A stretch of 64,000 nt of DNA from an uncultured Chryseobacterium sp. (GTDB lineage: Bacteria; Bacteroidota; Bacteroidia; Flavobacteriales; Weeksellaceae): NCBI GenBank assembly GCA_913774355.1, contig CAJYGB010000022.1, positions 206,977 to 270,976 of the forward strand, given 5' to 3'. Shown one piece after another: positions 19,003-28,660 of this stretch. The notes beneath the pieces were generated by a model. The model was not told where the DNA came from, made no database searches, and saw only the letters and a list, made by a program, of their open reading frames with translations. The translations under genes and the position numbers were made by a program. The stretch's first letter is position 1. The number at the start of each line of letters is the position of its first letter.

Positions 19003-19286
19003 AGTCAATGGTCAATTTTGCTGCGCAAGTCAATTGTAAAGTAAGCCAGAAAATTCACTATTCTTCCAAAGGATTTGATCATAATAATTAAATCATGAAT
19101 GCTTTATCTTGCTTTGCAAATCAATTGTAATCAATAAAAAATGCACCATTTCCCCGAAGGAATTCACCATTGACAAATGAATCGTGAATGGTCAATTTTA
19201 CTTCGCATGTCAATTGTGAATCAATTAAAAAATTCACCATTCACCCGAAAGGAATTGACAATTCACCTGAAAGAATTCACCATTGA
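19003..19286. repeat. Degenerate tandem repeats of about 85 bp
   Basis: Three successive units share the order: GAATGGTCAATTTTGC(T/A), CGCA(A/T)GTCAATTGTAA, (AA)TTCACCATT, CCGAAAGGAATT. The best two lie at about 19085-19180 and 19185-19286. The units contain inverted TTCACCATTGAC/GTCAATGGT blocks. They fill the spacer between the 95-residue hypothetical gene and the hemL 3' end. No gene was seen here. Confidence 0.6.
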
Positions 19287-19290
19287 CTTT

Positions 19291-20574
19291 TTAAGAGTAC
19301 TCGAATTTCCTCACCGCTTCCAGCGTTCTGTCGATTTCTTTATCTTTAATCGCATTACTGATAAAATACGTTTCATAGCCGCTTGGCGGAAGATAGATCC
19401 CGTTCTGCAGCATCTGGTGGAAGAAATTATTAAATAAGGCATGGTTGGCCTCCTGGGCTTCATCAAAATTAGAAACCCTGTTCGTATGGAAAAATACGGA
19501 CATCATCGATCCCTTTCGGTTGATTTTATGGGCAATTCCTTTTTCATTCAGGATTTTTCCGATTTCGAAATTCAGCGTTTCCGTGGTTTTTTCCAATCTG
19601 TTGAAGAATTCAGGATCATTTTTGATCAGCTGCAAAGTTTTCAGTCCGGCTCTCATGGCCAAAGGGTTTCCGCTTAAGGTCCCTGCCTGATAAACTGCAC
19701 CTTTTGGTGCCAGATAGTCCATAATTTCGTTTCTGCCTGCAAAAGCACCGACCGGAAGTCCACCGCCGATTACTTTTCCGTAGGTCACGAGATCCGCTTT
19801 AACATTAAAAAGCTCCTGCGCTCCTCCGAATGCCAGCCTGAAGCCGGTCATTACCTCGTCAAAGATCAGTAATGCTCCGTTTTCATCACAGATGGTTCTC
19901 AGCTTTTGAAGAAATTCGTTTTCAGGAAGGACACAACCCATGTTTCCGGCAACAGGCTCAATAATAACCGCCGCAATTTCACCCTGATTATGTCTGAACA
20001 GGTCTTCTACCTGCCCCATATCATTGTATCTTGCCAGCAAAGTATCTTTTGCCGTTCCTGCTGTTACGCCGGGAGAATTCGGATTTCCGAAAGTGGCTGC
20101 TCCACTCCCCGCTTTAATAAGAAATGAATCCGAATGCCCGTGATAACAACCTTCAAATTTTACAATCTTATCTCTTCCGGTAAAACCTCTGGCCAGCCTG
20201 ACAGCACTCATACAGGCTTCTGTTCCTGAAGACACCATTCTGATCTGATCGATATTCGGAACATTTTCGACGATAAATTTTGCAATTTCCGTTTCAAGCT
20301 CCGTCGGTGCACCGAAAGAAAAACCTTTTTCGGCCTGAATTTTCAGCGCTTCCAGAACCTCGGGATGGGTATGGCCGAGAATGGCCGGCCCCCAGGAATT
20401 GATGTAATCGATATAGGTATTGTCATCGGCATCAGTAAGGTAAGCTCCTTTTGCAGATTTCATAAAAACCGGCACTCCTCCTACGGATTTGAATGCACGG
20501 ACCGGGGAGTTTACACCGCCGGGAATGTATTGGTAGGCTTCATCAAATAAAGCCGAACTTCTTTGGTATCTCAT
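19291..20574 (-). CDS. hemL: Glutamate-1-semialdehyde 2,1-aminomutase
   Basis: 427 residues, full length for the family. This PLP enzyme converts glutamate-1-semialdehyde to 5-aminolevulinate in the C5 route to heme, in the cytoplasm. The fold-type I aminotransferase features are clear: [12 protein letters not shown] at the start, [52 protein letters not shown] (Asp for the PLP ring nitrogen), and the Schiff-base lysine Lys267 in [15 protein letters not shown]. Intact and confident. It probably supplies heme, among other uses, for the heme oxygenase/bacteriophytochrome pair later in the window. Confidence 0.97.
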   Translation of the reverse strand: MRYQRSSALFDEAYQYIPGGVNSPVRAFKSVGGVPVFMKSAKGAYLTDADDNTYIDYINSWGPAILGHTHPEVLEALKIQAEKGFSFGAPTELETEIAKFIVENVPNIDQIRMVSSGTEACMSAVRLARGFTGRDKIVKFEGCYHGHSDSFLIKAGSGAATFGNPNSPGVTAGTAKDTLLARYNDMGQVEDLFRHNQGEIAAVIIEPVAGNMGCVLPENEFLQKLRTICDENGALLIFDEVMTGFRLAFGGAQELFNVKADLVTYGKVIGGGLPVGAFAGRNEIMDYLAPKGAVYQAGTLSGNPLAMRAGLKTLQLIKNDPEFFNRLEKTTETLNFEIGKILNEKGIAHKINRKGSMMSVFFHTNRVSNFDEAQEANHALFNNFFHQMLQNGIYLPPSGYETYFISNAIKDKEIDRTLEAVRKFEYS

Positions 20575-20594
20575 TTTAAAATCTTTCTGTATAA

Positions 20595-21584
20595 TTAATC
20601 CTTGAAATAAAGGGTTCCGTCTTCTCCAGCATAATTCCTGACTCCGTTGATCATTGTATAATATAACTGAAAAGCATGGCCGTTCTTCGAAACCGTTCCG
20701 AAAGGCTCAAATCTTCCGTTCAAAGTAACCCCATTGGCAAGAATGGTTTTAAAGCGTACATTTTCTCGGTCAGCAGGATCAGGTTCTGAGAGCAGGATCA
20801 GATGATGGTGGTCCATCATTAAAATGGAAGCATATTTTACAGGATAAATCTCGTGGGAAAATTCATCGGTTAAGCCGAACAATCCTGAAGAATCTGTAGT
20901 TAACAGATAGGGTTTTCCGCTGAATACCTGCCATCCCACATATGCAATATCGGGTGTGCTTCTGTACATTTTCCCGATTTTAAGAATATAAATTCCGATG
21001 TGGGCATTTTCTGACAGAATTTCAATATAATCAGCTTTAAAGTTGATCCGGTATTTTGTTTCATCTTCATAGGGTTTCAGCATTTCAAGGTCTCCCGAAC
21101 TTAGGTCATCACGGGTCAGTGTGGGTACTTTACCGGTTTGGGTACCTGAAAAGCCTTTGTCTTCCACCCACCGGTCACGGACAGGAAATTTTTCAGGGTT
21201 TGCGTATTCGCCGAGCCGCATCCTTGTTTTCCTGGAATAGCGGTAATAACCAAAGCCATCAAACACTATGTAATCGGTGCCCTCCGCAAAAACTGGCTGT
21301 TCCGAAATAAATGGCATCACCTGTCCCGAATGATAATCTATAATTCCGAATTTCCTGTTTTGTTCTGCATGGAAACCCCCTACCGACGGATCATACCAGC
21401 TGATGCTCTGGTACTGTGGCTGAACCACAATGAATTTGCCGGCATCACACAATCCCCACAAGTTTCCCTGCCGGAACGGAATGTACTTATCCAGATCCTG
21501 TGAAAAGATTTGTACAGGAAAGAGCAGTAAAAACATCCAGTAAATCCCGGATTTTATGCTGTAAAATTTCATTCGGACATCCAA
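20595..21584 (-). CDS. WG-repeat-like exported protein
   Basis: 329 residues; Met5 (21572) is an equally good start. The signal peptide ends ...[11 protein letters not shown]. Weak WG-type repeats are visible: [39 protein letters not shown] and [22 protein letters not shown] repeat proteins are exported beta-rich proteins of unknown role, common in Bacteroidetes. It lies 20 bp upstream of hemL on the same strand and may be co-transcribed. Confidence 0.7.
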   Translation of the reverse strand: MDVRMKFYSIKSGIYWMFLLLFPVQIFSQDLDKYIPFRQGNLWGLCDAGKFIVVQPQYQSISWYDPSVGGFHAEQNRKFGIIDYHSGQVMPFISEQPVFAEGTDYIVFDGFGYYRYSRKTRMRLGEYANPEKFPVRDRWVEDKGFSGTQTGKVPTLTRDDLSSGDLEMLKPYEDETKYRINFKADYIEILSENAHIGIYILKIGKMYRSTPDIAYVGWQVFSGKPYLLTTDSSGLFGLTDEFSHEIYPVKYASILMMDHHHLILLSEPDPADRENVRFKTILANGVTLNGRFEPFGTVSKNGHAFQLYYTMINGVRNYAGEDGTLYFKD

Positions 21585-21615
21585 TTTCTAAGGGTTGAAA
21601 AATATCAGCCGGATA

Positions 21616-22674
21616 TTAATTTCTGGGTTTTTTATCAATTAAGTAGATCAGCTGTCCTGGTGTAGGTTTCTGTCCTTCATCCATTCTGTTTTTGGCGTAC
21701 AGCTTATTTAATTTGATGCCGAATTTCTGGGCAATGTCATGCATATCTTCGCCGGGTGCGGCAGTATAGGTTGCCGTATTTCCTTCGGAATTTTTGGATT
21801 CAAGGAAAACGATCTCATTTTTCTTCAGCACATCACTTTCCAGTTCGTTCCACTTCATCAGCCTGCTTTCACTGATCCTGAACTTTTTGGCGATAAATTC
21901 AACGCTGGTATCCTCAGGAATGATAATGTATTTCAGGCCGTCGTTCGGGTGGCTTTTAATTAATATCGTATTCAGTATTTCCGCCTTAGTCTTAATACGC
22001 TCTACCCTTTTCTGCTGTTGGGCGTAGGAGGTCTGCTTGTACGGAACCTCAACGGTAACCGGTACTTTTGTCTTTTTAGTATATTTTTCCGGTTCCATCT
22101 GGGCCATAAAGCTCACGTCATTTTTCAGGTCCGGATACATTTTCAGGACTGCATACAATACTTCTTTGGAACTGGTATTGTCGAATTCGTATAATTTATA
22201 CCGCTCTATTTTACCGATCAGGATCGAGGCGTAGCGCGGATTGGTGGCATATCCTGCTTTTTTCAGTCCGGTAGCCCACGCTTTGTAATCTTTCATGTCT
22301 AAATTGAAGAGATTTGCGTAGTACTTTCTTGTTGATAAAAAGATGGAATGGTCTTCGTAGGACTGTCTCGGATCATCATAAACGCGGAAGCATTCGTTGG
22401 GAGCGTCATCGGTATGCTTCATCGTTTTCCCGGTCCAGTCTTCCTTGCATTTGATCCCGAAATGATTTTTGCCTTCCAGTGCCAGCCGGCTCTGCCCGCC
22501 TCCGGTTTCCAGCAGTCCCTGCGCCAGAGTGATAGAAGCCGGAATTTTGTATTTTTCCATTTCCTCTACCGCATATTTTGCAAATTTCTGGATGTATTGG
22601 TCTTCAGTAGCCCAGGTCTGGGCGGAGAATGTAGATAAAACTAAAAGGCTTATGAGCGTGAAAAGTCTTTTCAT
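21616..22674 (-). CDS. Exported glucosaminidase with LysM domains
   Basis: 352 residues with signal peptide MKRLFTLISLLVLSTFSAQ. Residues ~25-165 form a GH73-type peptidoglycan glucosaminidase domain: ASITLAQGLLETGGGQSRLA with catalytic Glu56, GKNHFGIKCKEDW, ECFRVYDDPRQSYEDHSIFL and AGYATNPRYASILIGKIERY. Two LysM-like modules follow (~245-295 YIIIPEDTSVEFIAKKFRIS and ~300-350 AAPGEDMHDIAQKFGIKLNKLY), which bind glycan. It should trim peptidoglycan in the periplasm. Confidence 0.92.
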   Translation of the reverse strand: MKRLFTLISLLVLSTFSAQTWATEDQYIQKFAKYAVEEMEKYKIPASITLAQGLLETGGGQSRLALEGKNHFGIKCKEDWTGKTMKHTDDAPNECFRVYDDPRQSYEDHSIFLSTRKYYANLFNLDMKDYKAWATGLKKAGYATNPRYASILIGKIERYKLYEFDNTSSKEVLYAVLKMYPDLKNDVSFMAQMEPEKYTKKTKVPVTVEVPYKQTSYAQQQKRVERIKTKAEILNTILIKSHPNDGLKYIIIPEDTSVEFIAKKFRISESRLMKWNELESDVLKKNEIVFLESKNSEGNTATYTAAPGEDMHDIAQKFGIKLNKLYAKNRMDEGQKPTPGQLIYLIDKKPRN

Positions 22675-22741
22675 CTTATAATTTTTATTGTTTTAAAATG
22701 AAAGATGGAACACCGAGTGTTTCATGTTTTCCAATTTTACT

Positions 22742-23653
22742 TTATACGATTAATGTTCTGTTCTGTTTTTCCAACATCCGGTTTGCTCCCTCTATTCCCT
22801 GCAGGCCGCCGGTATGAAAGCATAAAACCCTGCTGTCTTCAGGAAAAAAACCATCTTCAATCAATTCAAAAACTTTCTGCATCATTTTTCCTGTATAAAC
22901 CGGCTCCAGAGGAATACTGTATTTCTCTTTAAAATCATTGATAAAACGGATATTTTCATCCTTTATTTTACCATAACCCCCGAAGCTTGAATCTATAAGA
23001 CTGAAATTCTTCTTTGAGGTTAATTCCCGGATCCTCTGTTCCAGCGAATCGTCGTTCACCACTTTAAATCCGATAACGTTCTGATTGTCTCCGCAGTATT
23101 CCGAAATCCCGGCAACGGTTCCTCCGGTTCCGACTGCAGTGCAAAGATAATCAAAATCTTTTGTTTCATCATTCAGCATCATTTTTAAGCCCGCTACGGC
23201 GTCTTCATTGGTTCCTCCTTCGGGAACGGTCAGGGCCTCCGGGAATTCCTTCTGCAAAAATCCGGTTAATTTTTCTTTGTGGCGGTATTCTTCACGGGTA
23301 ACGAACTGCAAGTTCATGCCGTTTCTTTTGGCAAAAAGCAACGTAGGATTGTCGCGCCATTTATCTTTCAGCTCTTCTCCACGAATGATCCCCAACGTAG
23401 GAATCCCGGCAAGATTTCCCACTGCGGAAACGGCAGCAATATGATTGGAAAAAGCGCCTCCGAAAGTAATGATATAAGGTTTTTCCGGGCTTTTATCAAG
23501 ATAATAATTAATATTGAAGAACAGCTTCCAGTATTTATTCCCCGAAATCTGAGGATGAATAAGGTCTTCTCTTTTCATAAAGAGTTTTACTTTGTTCTCC
23601 AAAGGAATTTCAACAATGGGAATATGGATATCCGGAATTTTCATCTGGTGCAA
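22742..23653 (-). CDS. PLP enzyme of the ACC deaminase/D-cysteine desulfhydrase family
   Basis: 303 residues, fold-type II PLP enzyme. The Schiff-base lysine is Lys40 in SGNKYWK, preceded by KREDLIHP. TFGGAFSNH binds the cofactor carboxylate and AVGTGGTVAG its phosphate. Known members act on ACC or D-cysteine; the actual substrate cannot be told from the motifs alone. Start may be Met1 or Met4. It is separated from the upstream-oriented glucosaminidase by 67 bp. Confidence 0.85.
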   Translation of the reverse strand: MHQMKIPDIHIPIVEIPLENKVKLFMKREDLIHPQISGNKYWKLFFNINYYLDKSPEKPYIITFGGAFSNHIAAVSAVGNLAGIPTLGIIRGEELKDKWRDNPTLLFAKRNGMNLQFVTREEYRHKEKLTGFLQKEFPEALTVPEGGTNEDAVAGLKMMLNDETKDFDYLCTAVGTGGTVAGISEYCGDNQNVIGFKVVNDDSLEQRIRELTSKKNFSLIDSSFGGYGKIKDENIRFINDFKEKYSIPLEPVYTGKMMQKVFELIEDGFFPEDSRVLCFHTGGLQGIEGANRMLEKQNRTLIV

Positions 23654-23717
23654 ATTTCCGAATTTATTTTAAATGATAATTTTTAAATTCGTTAAACTAA
23701 ACTTAAAAAATATTTCC

Positions 23718-24329
23718 ATGAAAAAAACTGTTGTTTCCCTTCTTATTGCTGCCTTTGTGATTGCCTTTTGCGGTGGAATTGCCTTTATTACCTTCAGGAA
23801 TTACTTTCCTTCCAAATCAGTGTTCGATACACCCAATATGCTGAACGACAAGATGGTCAACATGCTGAACACCGAGATCGAAAAAGAAATATACCGTCAC
23901 ACACAGAGCGTTATGTATCCCGGTTACATTCCGGAAGCCGGGCAGAATACGATCAGGTATTTAAAAACGATAAAGTCCATTGAAAGCTATGCAAGATACG
24001 GGGTCAACTCCACCCAGCCAAGGAATTATATCGAATTGAAAATTACCTTTAACGACGGAAGCCAGGGCAGCGAAATTTATACGGGCCGCCCCTGCAGTGC
24101 GTATATCGAAACCTGCCTCCTGATCAAAGCGGAAATGAAAGACGGCAAAGCGGTGAAAGTATATACCAACGGCCAGGAAAGAAAAGGTTCTCCGGACCGG
24201 ATAATACCGGACCTGAGCTTACTCATTGATAAAGCCATTGCGTACGACATCGACAGAAATAGAAACCATTATTTCGAGCCTGAAAAGACTCAGAAAGATT
24301 TTGACAGGGAATGGGAAAATCAGAAATAA
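23718..24329 (+). CDS. Membrane-anchored hypothetical protein
   Basis: 203 residues from ATG 23718; the upstream in-frame extension would place 15 residues before a clear hydrophobic anchor and is rejected. One N-terminal membrane helix (VVSLLIAAFVIAFCGGIAFITF) is followed by a polar domain of about 175 residues with no recognised motif. That domain contains YSHTQ-like YRHTQSVMYPGYIP, RNYIELKITFNDGSQGSEIYTG and a CSAYIETC Cys pair. Divergent from the PLP enzyme. Confidence 0.7.
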   Translation: MKKTVVSLLIAAFVIAFCGGIAFITFRNYFPSKSVFDTPNMLNDKMVNMLNTEIEKEIYRHTQSVMYPGYIPEAGQNTIRYLKTIKSIESYARYGVNSTQPRNYIELKITFNDGSQGSEIYTGRPCSAYIETCLLIKAEMKDGKAVKVYTNGQERKGSPDRIIPDLSLLIDKAIAYDIDRNRNHYFEPEKTQKDFDREWENQK

Positions 24330-24670
24330 TATTTTAACAAGATGCCCGAAGTTATGTTTAAAACAAAAATTTCATTAGCAACGCAACTTTGTTATTAGCT
24401 TTTGCGCTTTGTTGGTCATCACCGTAGGAATTTAAACATAGTATTAGAATGCAGTGCGGGAAGATTCGCATTTGGATTCTTTTAGAGTGACAAAGATATC
24501 GGGAAAATATGGATATAGAAATTCAATACTCTATTTATCATCATCGCAGGGAATTATTAGATATAAGTGAAGAAAAATTCTGCAATATAATAAAACACCA
24601 AACTCTACAATATTTAACCGCCAAAAACTTTAAACTTTAAACTTTAAACATTGAACATTAAACCCTGAAC
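24330..24670. other. Gene-free spacer with short AT-rich direct repeats
   Basis: No ORF or strong hairpin was found. Near the right end (about 24625-24670) a 7-bp unit AACTTTA is repeated three times in AAACTTTAAACTTTAAAC and then decays into TTGAACATTAAACCCTGAAC. Confidence 0.5.
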
Positions 24671-24997
24671 TTAGAGGTATTTCGTGAAACTCCAGAACTT
24701 CCTGTTATCAAGATAGCCCAAATCCCGTTCATTCGCATAAGCTTCTCTCTCAAAAGAAATTCTCAGGTATGCCTGATCAGCATTCTTCAGCATGATCAGC
24801 CAATAATAATACTCAATCACGTAAAAGATATAAAAGAAAACAATCAGCATTTCGATCTGCTGCCTCAGGTGGATTTTTTCGTGGTTGATCAATATGTTAT
24901 TTTTCTTATCTTCGGGGTTCCTAATGAAGATAAAAGGAAAAAGAGCAATGCCGTTAATTTTTAATTTTTTTAAAGGCTTTTGGCATATAATTATCAT
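24671..24997 (-). CDS. Small membrane protein with HExxH motif
   Basis: 108 residues. NHEKIH (His39, Glu40, His43) and a downstream FEREAYANE (Glu83/Glu85) look like the zinc ligands and third-ligand Glu of membrane metalloproteases (M48-like logic). One hydrophobic stretch (~50-70) lies between them. It is much shorter than true M48 proteases, so it may be a reduced relative or a non-catalytic fold. Similar short proteins are widespread in Bacteroidetes as hypothetical proteins. Substrate unknown. Confidence 0.65.
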   Translation of the reverse strand: MIIICQKPLKKLKINGIALFPFIFIRNPEDKKNNILINHEKIHLRQQIEMLIVFFYIFYVIEYYYWLIMLKNADQAYLRISFEREAYANERDLGYLDNRKFWSFTKYL

Positions 24998-25034
24998 AAT
25001 AACAAATATAAAGTTTTTTGACTTAGAGATTTAA

Positions 25035-25220
<186 letters not shown>

Positions 25221-25221
25221 A

Positions 25222-25752
25222 ATGAAGCGCTACATTTTTATTTTGCTAGCTTCGGCTACTCTGGGTTTAACATCCTGCAGTCCTTTCAATGTACGTTCCG
25301 ATTATGCAAGTACGGCTAATTTCAACACGTACAGAACCTACAAGCTGAGAATTGACGATCTGAAACTGAATGACATTGATAAAGACCGTGTTCTGAACGA
25401 ACTGTCGAGGCAGCTTCAGGCAAAAGGTCTTCAGCCGGGTGAAAATCCTGATCTGATCATCAATGTAAAAGCCAACCATAAAAAAGTAACCGACATTACC
25501 TCCACCTCGCCTTACGGAGCCTGGGGATGGGGAGGTCCTTTCGGATGGGGAATCGGGATGAACAGAACCTGGACCAGCAATTACAATGAAGGGGCCATTA
25601 TTGTAGACATGGTGGATGCAAAATCCAACAAACTGGTATGGCAGGGAATCGGAAGCGGAATTTCCGTAGACCGTCCGAAAGCCAAACAGAAACAAATCCC
25701 TGAAATTATGATGGAAATTATGAAAAACTACCCGCCGCAACCGGGAAAATAA
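25222..25752 (+). CDS. DUF4136 lipoprotein
   Basis: 176 residues from ATG 25222. A longer frame from 25048 overlaps the Cys-rich gene and would bury the signal peptide, so it is rejected. Lipobox LGLTSC gives Cys19. The DUF4136 pattern is clear: VRSDYASTANFNTYRTYKL, LNELSRQLQAKGLQPGENPDLIINVKA, a Gly/Trp-rich loop (YGAWGWGGPFGWGIGM), then EGAIIVDMVDAKSNKLVWQGIG. Outer-membrane-anchored and of unknown function. Confidence 0.9.
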   Translation: MKRYIFILLASATLGLTSCSPFNVRSDYASTANFNTYRTYKLRIDDLKLNDIDKDRVLNELSRQLQAKGLQPGENPDLIINVKANHKKVTDITSTSPYGAWGWGGPFGWGIGMNRTWTSNYNEGAIIVDMVDAKSNKLVWQGIGSGISVDRPKAKQKQIPEIMMEIMKNYPPQPGK

Positions 25753-25777
25753 GACTTCAGTCAATCAAATATACAGA

Positions 25778-25808
25778 AAGCCGATGCAGTATTGCATCGG
25801 CTTTTTTT
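25778..25808 (+). terminator. Rho-independent terminator
   Basis: AAGCCGATGCA/TGCATCGGCTT stem followed by T7, 26 bases after the DUF4136 stop. Confidence 0.9.
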
Positions 25809-25969
25809 GCTTTTATAATGAACAGCATGGTTATTATAAAAATTAAATGGTTATCTTTCAAAAGTTTATACATTTAAAAATTAAAATTCAGCCATTTCTT
25901 TTTAAAATTAACAATTTCGTAATTTTTTATTGATAGATTTATAGTAATCTTACCTACTTAAATATTCAT

Positions 25970-27508
25970 ATGAAAAATTCATTATTTATTATTATCCTGG
26001 CTTCCGGGCTGACAAACGCCCAGGCTCCTTCGGGATATTACAGTTCGGCCAACGGTCTTTCCGGAGCTTCTCTGAAAACCGCATTAAGCACCATCATTAC
26101 AAACGGCCATCAGGACAGAGGGTACAACGGTCTATGGACCGGCTATAAGACAACCGACATCGATAAAAATTATGAAAATGACGGTTCGATCCTGGATATT
26201 TATTCTGAAAAACCATCCGGAGCAGACCCGTACAAATTCACTCCCGTAACCAACCAGTGCGGAACGTATTCTACGGAAGGAAACTGCTACAACAGAGAAC
26301 ATCTTGTCCCGCAGAGCTTATTCAGTGAAGCGGCTCCGATGGTTTCAGATATTCATTTCATCAGGGCTACCGACGGAAAAGTAAACGGGATGCGTTCCAA
26401 TTATCCTTTCGGAAAAGTAGGAACTGCGAGCTTTACCTCCAAAAACGGCTCCAAGCTTGGAAACTCCGTATCTTCAGGATATTCGGGGACGGTATTCGAG
26501 CCGATTGACGAATTTAAAGGAGATGTGGCCCGGATGATCTTTTATTTCGTAACAAGATATCAGAGCAAGCTTTCAACGTTTTCTTCGGGAAATATGCTGG
26601 GAAGCTCGGCTTTTCCGGGACTGCAGACCTGGGAGCTGAACGTATTGCTGGCATGGCATAATCAGGATCCCGTTTCACAGGCGGAAATCAACCGTAATAA
26701 TGCCTCTTATTCTTTCCAGGGCAACAGAAACCCGTTTATCGATAACCCGAACTATGTCAGCCAGATCTGGGGACCAAGCTCCACATCGGGCAGCAGCACA
26801 ACAACTCCGCCAAGTTCTACAGCCTGTGCGAATGAAACGTTTGAAACAATTCCAACGGAAAGCTCAGCTTCTTATCTCACCAGAACCTGGACGAATAACG
26901 GAATTTCATGGACGGCTACCGATGCACGAACCGACCAGACTATCTCTTCAAAAGCGATTACCGTAAGAGACGGATCTTTAACTTCCGGCAGTTCCGCAAA
27001 CGGAATCGGATCTCTGACGGTTACCACCCAGCTGAAGTTTTCGGGATCAAACGGTACCTTCAATGTAAAAGTGAACGGAAATACGGTAGGAACAGTTCCT
27101 TATAATACCAATGCCACTACAACCACCATTAACAACATCAACATTTCCGGCAATGTAGCCATAACCCTGGAAAACAATTCCTCCAGCAACCGGGTGGCGA
27201 TTGATAACCTGAGCTGGACCTGTTATTCGGGAACGTCAAGACAGGCGCAGAGCATTAGCTCAACAACTGATGCCGATCAGAAATCATTACGGATTTCCAA
27301 TAATCCGGTTTCAGGCAATGAAATTTTTGTAAATGGGGAAACACAATCGGTTCAGAAAGCGGAAATCTATAACCTTCAGGGGAAAGTATTACAGACCATT
27401 AGCCAACCCTTTAAGAACAGCAGGAATTCCGTCAGGATTAAAAACCTCCCTTCTGGAATCTACCTTTTGAAGCTTGACACTTCTGTAATAAAATTTATAG
27501 TAAAGTAA
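25970..27508 (+). CDS. Secreted endonuclease I family nuclease with T9SS sorting domain
   Basis: 512 residues with signal peptide MKNSLFIIILASGLTNAQ. The nuclease domain (~20-270) has CYNREHLVPQSLF, the endonuclease I beta-beta-alpha-metal motif with His111. It also has DIHFIRATDGKVNGMRSNYPFG and WHNQDPVSQAEINRNNASYSFQGNRNPFIDNPNY. A Ser/Thr linker leads to a beta-sandwich (~285-410) and a type A T9SS C-terminal domain (LRISNNPVSGNEIFVNG, AEIYNLQGKVLQ, LPSGIYLLKL). It should degrade extracellular DNA for nutrient or biofilm use. Confidence 0.94.
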   Translation: MKNSLFIIILASGLTNAQAPSGYYSSANGLSGASLKTALSTIITNGHQDRGYNGLWTGYKTTDIDKNYENDGSILDIYSEKPSGADPYKFTPVTNQCGTYSTEGNCYNREHLVPQSLFSEAAPMVSDIHFIRATDGKVNGMRSNYPFGKVGTASFTSKNGSKLGNSVSSGYSGTVFEPIDEFKGDVARMIFYFVTRYQSKLSTFSSGNMLGSSAFPGLQTWELNVLLAWHNQDPVSQAEINRNNASYSFQGNRNPFIDNPNYVSQIWGPSSTSGSSTTTPPSSTACANETFETIPTESSASYLTRTWTNNGISWTATDARTDQTISSKAITVRDGSLTSGSSANGIGSLTVTTQLKFSGSNGTFNVKVNGNTVGTVPYNTNATTTTINNINISGNVAITLENNSSSNRVAIDNLSWTCYSGTSRQAQSISSTTDADQKSLRISNNPVSGNEIFVNGETQSVQKAEIYNLQGKVLQTISQPFKNSRNSVRIKNLPSGIYLLKLDTSVIKFIVK

Positions 27509-27524
27509 ATTCAATATCCAATAT

Positions 27525-27563
27525 AAAAAGTCCGTCTCATAAATTGAAAACGGACTTTTTTAT
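27525..27563 (+). terminator. Rho-independent terminator
   Basis: AAAAAGTCCGT/ACGGACTTTTTT stem with a 14-base loop, directly after the nuclease stop. Confidence 0.85.
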
Positions 27564-27644
27564 GATTTTTATCAACCTTCCTGTCAAAGAATTATTTTCA
27601 CACAGGTGATTCTCAATTAAAATCATTAAATTGTGAAACTAGCT

Positions 27645-27893
27645 CTAATTTATTTGGACAAGTTCCCAATGATTATTTACCTGCTCTTTTGCTGGTTTCA
27701 TTATACCCTCTTTTCTCAACTGAGTACCAGCCCATCTCATATCGTACTGCCATGTATAAAGTAAATCTCCTGAATCAGCCAGTTTTTGGTTATATTTTGA
27801 CCAAATAAATTTACATATCTCAACTATATTTGCTTTTCCTTTATAGTATTCCAATGCTTCTACTACTAGCCTCTTTAAATCATTTTTATTCAT
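27645..27893 (-). CDS. Small winged-helix-like protein
   Basis: 82 residues. It opens MNKNDLKRLVVEALEYYKGKANIVEICKFIWSKY, then TWQYDMRWAGTQLRKEGIM and ends NNHWELV. The helix-helix-strand pattern and the spacing of LVVEAL, IVEICKFIW and WAGTQLRKEG resemble winged-helix modules found at the N-termini of restriction-type proteins. This is inference from pattern only. It stands alone. Confidence 0.6.
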   Translation of the reverse strand: MNKNDLKRLVVEALEYYKGKANIVEICKFIWSKYNQKLADSGDLLYTWQYDMRWAGTQLRKEGIMKPAKEQVNNHWELVQIN

Positions 27894-27954
27894 AATCTTT
27901 ATTTGTTAATATAATGATTTTATATTATTAATGATTTTTTTTATTTAACATAAC

Positions 27955-27980
27955 AAAGACCGCTTTTCAGCGGTCTTAAT
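27955..27980. terminator. Terminator hairpin
   Basis: AAGACCGCT/AGCGGTCTT stem, just after the stop of the CCC-motif membrane protein. The T tract is better on the plus strand (AATTTTTAT). Confidence 0.6.
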
Positions 27981-27982
27981 TT

Positions 27983-28309
27983 TTATCGTGTTCTTCCCAT
28001 GGTGGTAATCTGATTGATTTGCTGCATATATCCGTCCCAGCCTACCGTAGCCAGCATGAAAACGAAATACAGTATCTGAAGACCTCCCAATACAAGACCG
28101 ATGATACATAAAATACGTCCGGTATTTAAATTCCCGTAATCCGAATAGGCTTCCGGGGTTTTATCATACAGCATTTTATCGTTTTTGTATTTGCTAAGAC
28201 CGATCAATCCGCAGATGATTCCGATCAGCCCCGTACAGCAGCAGGTTCCTACTACTGAAATAATTCCTAAAATAAGCACCGTTTGTGCATTTGGCAGTTT
28301 TTGTTCCAT
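27983..28309 (-). CDS. CCC-motif membrane protein
   Basis: 108 residues with two hydrophobic segments (~10-38 and 65-92). The first contains the triple-Cys signature VVGTCCCTGLIGIICGLIGL that names this Bacteroidetes family. The loop between them (SKYKNDKMLYDKTPEAYSDYG) is polar. It is followed upstream by the DUF2752 gene on the same strand (23 bp), a pairing typical of these families. Function unknown. Confidence 0.85.
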   Translation of the reverse strand: MEQKLPNAQTVLILGIISVVGTCCCTGLIGIICGLIGLSKYKNDKMLYDKTPEAYSDYGNLNTGRILCIIGLVLGGLQILYFVFMLATVGWDGYMQQINQITTMGRTR

Positions 28310-28332
28310 AGTTTAATTTTTATGTGTTGTTG

Positions 28333-28623
28333 TTAATGGTTTATAAAATGATGTTTGTAAAAGTAGGAGACGACCATAATAACCGCATTCAGAGCTGCTA
28401 AAATAACCAGTACGTTTCCATAATTCCTTTTTTTATCTACAAAATTGAGAACAACAGTTGTAAAAAAAAGCAATAAAGTATACACTGCCGGAAACATGTG
28501 AAATGCTTCTGTAAACCTACCTTCAAAAACCATGACAATAGCCCTTTGCGTACCGCAGCCGAAGCATTCTACCCCGAATATTTTTTTTATCGGGCATGGG
28601 AGCATAAAGTCTTCTATTTTCAT
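28333..28623 (-). CDS. DUF2752 membrane protein
   Basis: 96 residues. The N-terminal motif PCPIKKIFGVECFGCGTQRAIV has the conserved Cys/GCGxxRA pattern of DUF2752, followed by two membrane helices (~41-61 and 67-87). It is adjacent to the CCC-motif gene. Function unknown. Confidence 0.9.
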   Translation of the reverse strand: MKIEDFMLPCPIKKIFGVECFGCGTQRAIVMVFEGRFTEAFHMFPAVYTLLLFFTTVVLNFVDKKRNYGNVLVILAALNAVIMVVSYFYKHHFINH

Positions 28624-28660
28624 CGGAAAGATTTTTGTTTCTCAAATATATAATAAATAA

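Noticed and set aside
18950-19290. Possible CRISPR-like repeat array
   Set aside because: The units are degenerate, about 85 bp, contain internal inverted blocks and lack regular spacers; no cas genes.
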